From the NCBI GenBank assembly GCA_021774995.1, contig JAJFIM010000503.1, forward strand, positions 1-8,320: a stretch of DNA of 8,320 bases, read 5' to 3'. Position 1 is the first letter of the stretch. Each line of letters begins with the position of its first letter. The notes under the pieces were generated by a model. It was not told the origin of the DNA and did not search any database. It saw nothing but the letters and a program-made list of their open reading frames with translations. Position numbers and translations under genes: made by a program. This document shows positions 6,975 through 8,320 of this stretch, one piece after another. Source of the stretch: Alphaproteobacteria bacterium. GTDB taxonomy: Bacteria > Pseudomonadota > Alphaproteobacteria > SMXP01.

Positions 6975-7385
6975 TTACTGAATGACAACGCCATTGGTAA
7001 TTGGCATTGTTGCACCATTATCCAGTTTTGCGAGCAGTCCGTCCTTGGTCAGTTCCACCGAAACCACGGTTCCGCTTAATTCTCCATCAGCCGAAGTAAT
7101 CTTGTGTCCGATTACATCTGTTGCCTGCCCCAGCAGGTTGGACTGAATAAGCGAATTGAGCTTGTCATTCGTTTGTATCTGTTGCTCAACACTGGAAAAT
7201 GAAGCCAGTTGTGCCAGATATTGGGCAGAATCTTTTGGTTCTGTCGGATCCTGGTTCTTCAATTCAGCCACAAGAAGCGTCAAAAAGGCATCATAGTCGG
7301 CAGCATTTGCCGATGAACCGGATGACGATGAACTTGTCGTGCTGGAGGTCTGGGTTGTTGAGGTAACTTGTCCTACATCTGACAT
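6975..7385 (-). CDS. flgD: Flagellar hook assembly protein FlgD, short form
   Basis: FlgD caps the growing hook so that FlgE subunits can polymerise. The 136-residue product has a Ser/Thr-rich N-terminus (residues 6-26) serving as the unstructured export region. The conserved FlgD N domain follows: YDAFLTLLVAELKNQDPTEP (31-50), then DSAQYLAQLASFSSVEQ (52-68). A small beta-rich tail (about 86-136) with GHKITSADGELSGTVVSV ends the protein. Enterobacterial FlgD is about 230 residues, with FlnD-like and tudor-like C-terminal domains; these are absent here. The short form is usual for rhizobial-type FlgD, so I read it as intact, not truncated. The start overlaps the end of flbT by 13 bases, and AAGGA at 7394-7398 lies eight bases upstream. 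Confidence 0.93.
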   Translation of the reverse strand: MSDVGQVTSTTQTSSTTSSSSSGSSANAADYDAFLTLLVAELKNQDPTEPKDSAQYLAQLASFSSVEQQIQTNDKLNSLIQSNLLGQATDVIGHKITSADGELSGTVVSVELTKDGLLAKLDNGATMPITNGVVIQ

Positions 7386-7834
7386 ATTATTGATCCTTCG
7401 TCTTCTGTATCGATCGCAGAGAGTTGTTCTGCCGGCTCTTTCAAGGTCGGGTGCATCACCTCTGATTCAATTGGATATAGAGTTCGGATCAGCTTCAGTG
7501 CTGCGAACGTGTTTCCAGTTGAAACCTCAATGTCGACCAGCTTGACCCCTTGTACCAATTCAGGGTTTTCAAGACTGCCAAGTAAATTTGCTACCATCTG
7601 CCTAAACAGTTTCTTGGGTTCCGCAGCGTTTGCCGGGTCCATCAAGAGCATTTGCACAACGAAATATAATTGCTTGAGTGGCGTTGTCGCTTCATCCTTG
7701 TGAAGTACGTGATTTTCAAGCAGAAAGGTTGCATCATTGAGCAGTTCCATCGAGACTTTGCGGTCAACCCGCAAAACAGCTCCATTAATAAACAGCCGAT
7801 GATTAGCATGAATAAAAAGGCGTATGTTTCCCAC
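7373..7834 (-). CDS. flbT: Flagellin post-transcriptional regulator FlbT
   Basis: FlbT is an alphaproteobacterial regulator. In Caulobacter it binds the 5' untranslated region of flagellin mRNA and promotes its decay when assembly is incomplete; in Brucella it acts positively. The 153 residues contain the family pattern: LFINGAVLRVDRK near the N-terminus (13-25), a LLENHVLHKDEATTPLKQLYF stretch at about 38-58, and a conserved helix around FRQMVANLL. The start is a GTG that overlaps the flaF stop by one base (TAGTG), preceded by AGGGGG at 7844-7849, nine bases upstream. Overlap at both ends points to tight translational coupling of flaF, flbT and flgD. No flagellin gene is visible in the window unless the partial gene at the right edge is one. 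Confidence 0.93.
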   Translation of the reverse strand: MGNIRLFIHANHRLFINGAVLRVDRKVSMELLNDATFLLENHVLHKDEATTPLKQLYFVVQMLLMDPANAAEPKKLFRQMVANLLGSLENPELVQGVKLVDIEVSTGNTFAALKLIRTLYPIESEVMHPTLKEPAEQLSAIDTEDEGSIICQM

Positions 7835-8181
7835 TAGTTTATTCCCCCTACTATTGCCTCAGAAATTTCCCTGACCGGTCTGAACTGGATGGACTCATCC
7901 CGGCGCATTTTGTCCAGGTGCTTTAGAATGAAAATTCCAATTGAGATGAGTGCTGCTTTGAATTCATCCGCATTCTCGTTTTCAGGAGATGCCAGATCAT
8001 TCAAAAAGTAATTCCAGATTCTTGTAGTATCGCTTATCGTTTGAACGCGCGCGCTAAAATCGGTCGGCGAACTGTCACACATGTTCATTTGAACAATGGA
8101 GCGTTCAATGACTTCCTTCTCCGATTCCCGGGCTTCGTCCTGGGCATCTTCAACGGTGTCAGAATAGGCGTGGTTAAACAT
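7834..8181 (-). CDS. flaF: Flagellar biosynthesis regulator FlaF
   Basis: FlaF is a small alphaproteobacterial protein needed for flagellin synthesis or secretion, working against FlbT in Caulobacter. The 115 residues fit the family: an N-terminal YSDTVEDAQDEARESEKEVI segment (about 6-25), a central RIWNYFLNDLASPENE motif (about 54-69), then the helical DEFKAALISIGIFILKHLDK (72-91). The family's Trp and the following ALISIGIF helix are easily seen. The ATG at 8181 has only a weak GAAAG about ten bases upstream. It is 60 bases after the stop of the preceding gene, and its TAG stop shares one base with the GTG of flbT. Confidence 0.92.
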   Translation of the reverse strand: MFNHAYSDTVEDAQDEARESEKEVIERSIVQMNMCDSSPTDFSARVQTISDTTRIWNYFLNDLASPENENADEFKAALISIGIFILKHLDKMRRDESIQFRPVREISEAIVGGIN

Positions 8182-8241
8182 ACTGTTTTACTTTCAGGTT
8201 ACATGGTCCGGTCGCAGGTTTTTGGTCCATAGGTCATCCGG

Positions 8242-8320
8242 TTAGATATAATTCAGAATTGATAGAGACTGGATTTTTGCAGTCACCGCATAAGATGTCT
8301 GCAATCCAGCCGAGAGTTGG
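8242..8320 (-). CDS. flgL: C-terminal end of FlgL (hook-filament junction) or a flagellin
   Basis: Only the last 25 codons are inside the window, ending in TAA at 8242-8244. The tail (QLSAGLQTSYAVTAKIQSLS followed by ILNYI) has the heptad pattern and closing Leu-x-x-Tyr-hydrophobic of flagellin and FlgL C-termini, which form the terminal coiled coil of the filament or junction protein. In Rhizobiales flgL directly precedes flaF, so FlgL is the preferred call; a flagellin cannot be excluded from this much sequence. The gap to flaF is 60 bases and shows no clear terminator, consistent with one transcript. Confidence 0.68.
   Translation of the reverse strand, partial: QLSAGLQTSYAVTAKIQSLSILNYI

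Noticed and set aside
6975..7385. FlgD as a truncated pseudogene
   Set aside because: It lacks the C-terminal domains of enterobacterial FlgD, but about 136 residues is the normal rhizobial-type length, and start, stop and neighbour overlaps are intact.
8199..8237. 12-codon ORF (MTYGPKTCDRTM) between flgL and flaF, a possible leader peptide
   Set aside because: It has no ribosome binding site, no codon run suggesting attenuation and no following terminator hairpin; a short ORF like this is expected by chance.
8182..8241. GGTCC-containing direct repeats in the flgL-flaF gap as a regulatory site
   Set aside because: The copies are short and imperfect, and the gap is only 60 bases inside a probable operon; no further support.

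Overview
The window reads as a piece of an alphaproteobacterial chromosome. Every gene I can support lies on the minus strand, so transcription runs from high to low coordinates. The alphaproteobacterial call rests on FlaF and FlbT, two flagellin regulators essentially confined to that class. It is also supported by the short FlgD that lacks the C-terminal hook-cap domains, and by the order flgL-flaF-flbT-flgD-fliQ-flhA known from Rhizobiales. I cannot name a genus.

Layout, in transcription order: (1) 8320-8242, the last 25 codons of a hook-filament junction or flagellin-type protein, most likely flgL. (2) 8181-6690, a tight block of flaF, flbT, flgD and fliQ with overlapping or closely spaced genes. 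(3) 6612-4528, flhA, the export-gate protein of the flagellar type III secretion system. (4) 4498-2565, flhF and flhG, an SRP-type GTPase and a MinD-type ATPase that together set flagellar position and number; they overlap by 4 bases. (5) 2564-2360, a 205-base spacer with several GC-rich inverted repeats. (6) 2359-2039, an unrecognised 106-residue membrane protein. (7) 1916-1356 and 1334-1, lemA and a DUF2207 membrane protein cut by the window edge, a pairing known from many bacteria.

How they work together: FlgD, FlgL, FliQ and FlhA build or export the axial structure. FlaF and FlbT adjust flagellin production or secretion after transcription. FlhF and FlhG decide where and how many flagella are made. 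The LemA/DUF2207 pair is an envelope module with no evident flagellar role and seems to be a separate transcription unit.

No clearly new system is visible. The points worth a second look are: a junction between a rhizobial-type flagellar block and an flhF-flhG pair; a fall in GC from the flhF side to the flaF side; a FlhF with an altered G3 motif next to a FlhG lacking the N-terminal GTPase-activating motif; and the unknown small membrane protein with its structured upstream spacer. No RNA genes, mobile elements or CRISPR arrays were seen, and no gene-free stretch exceeds 205 bases.
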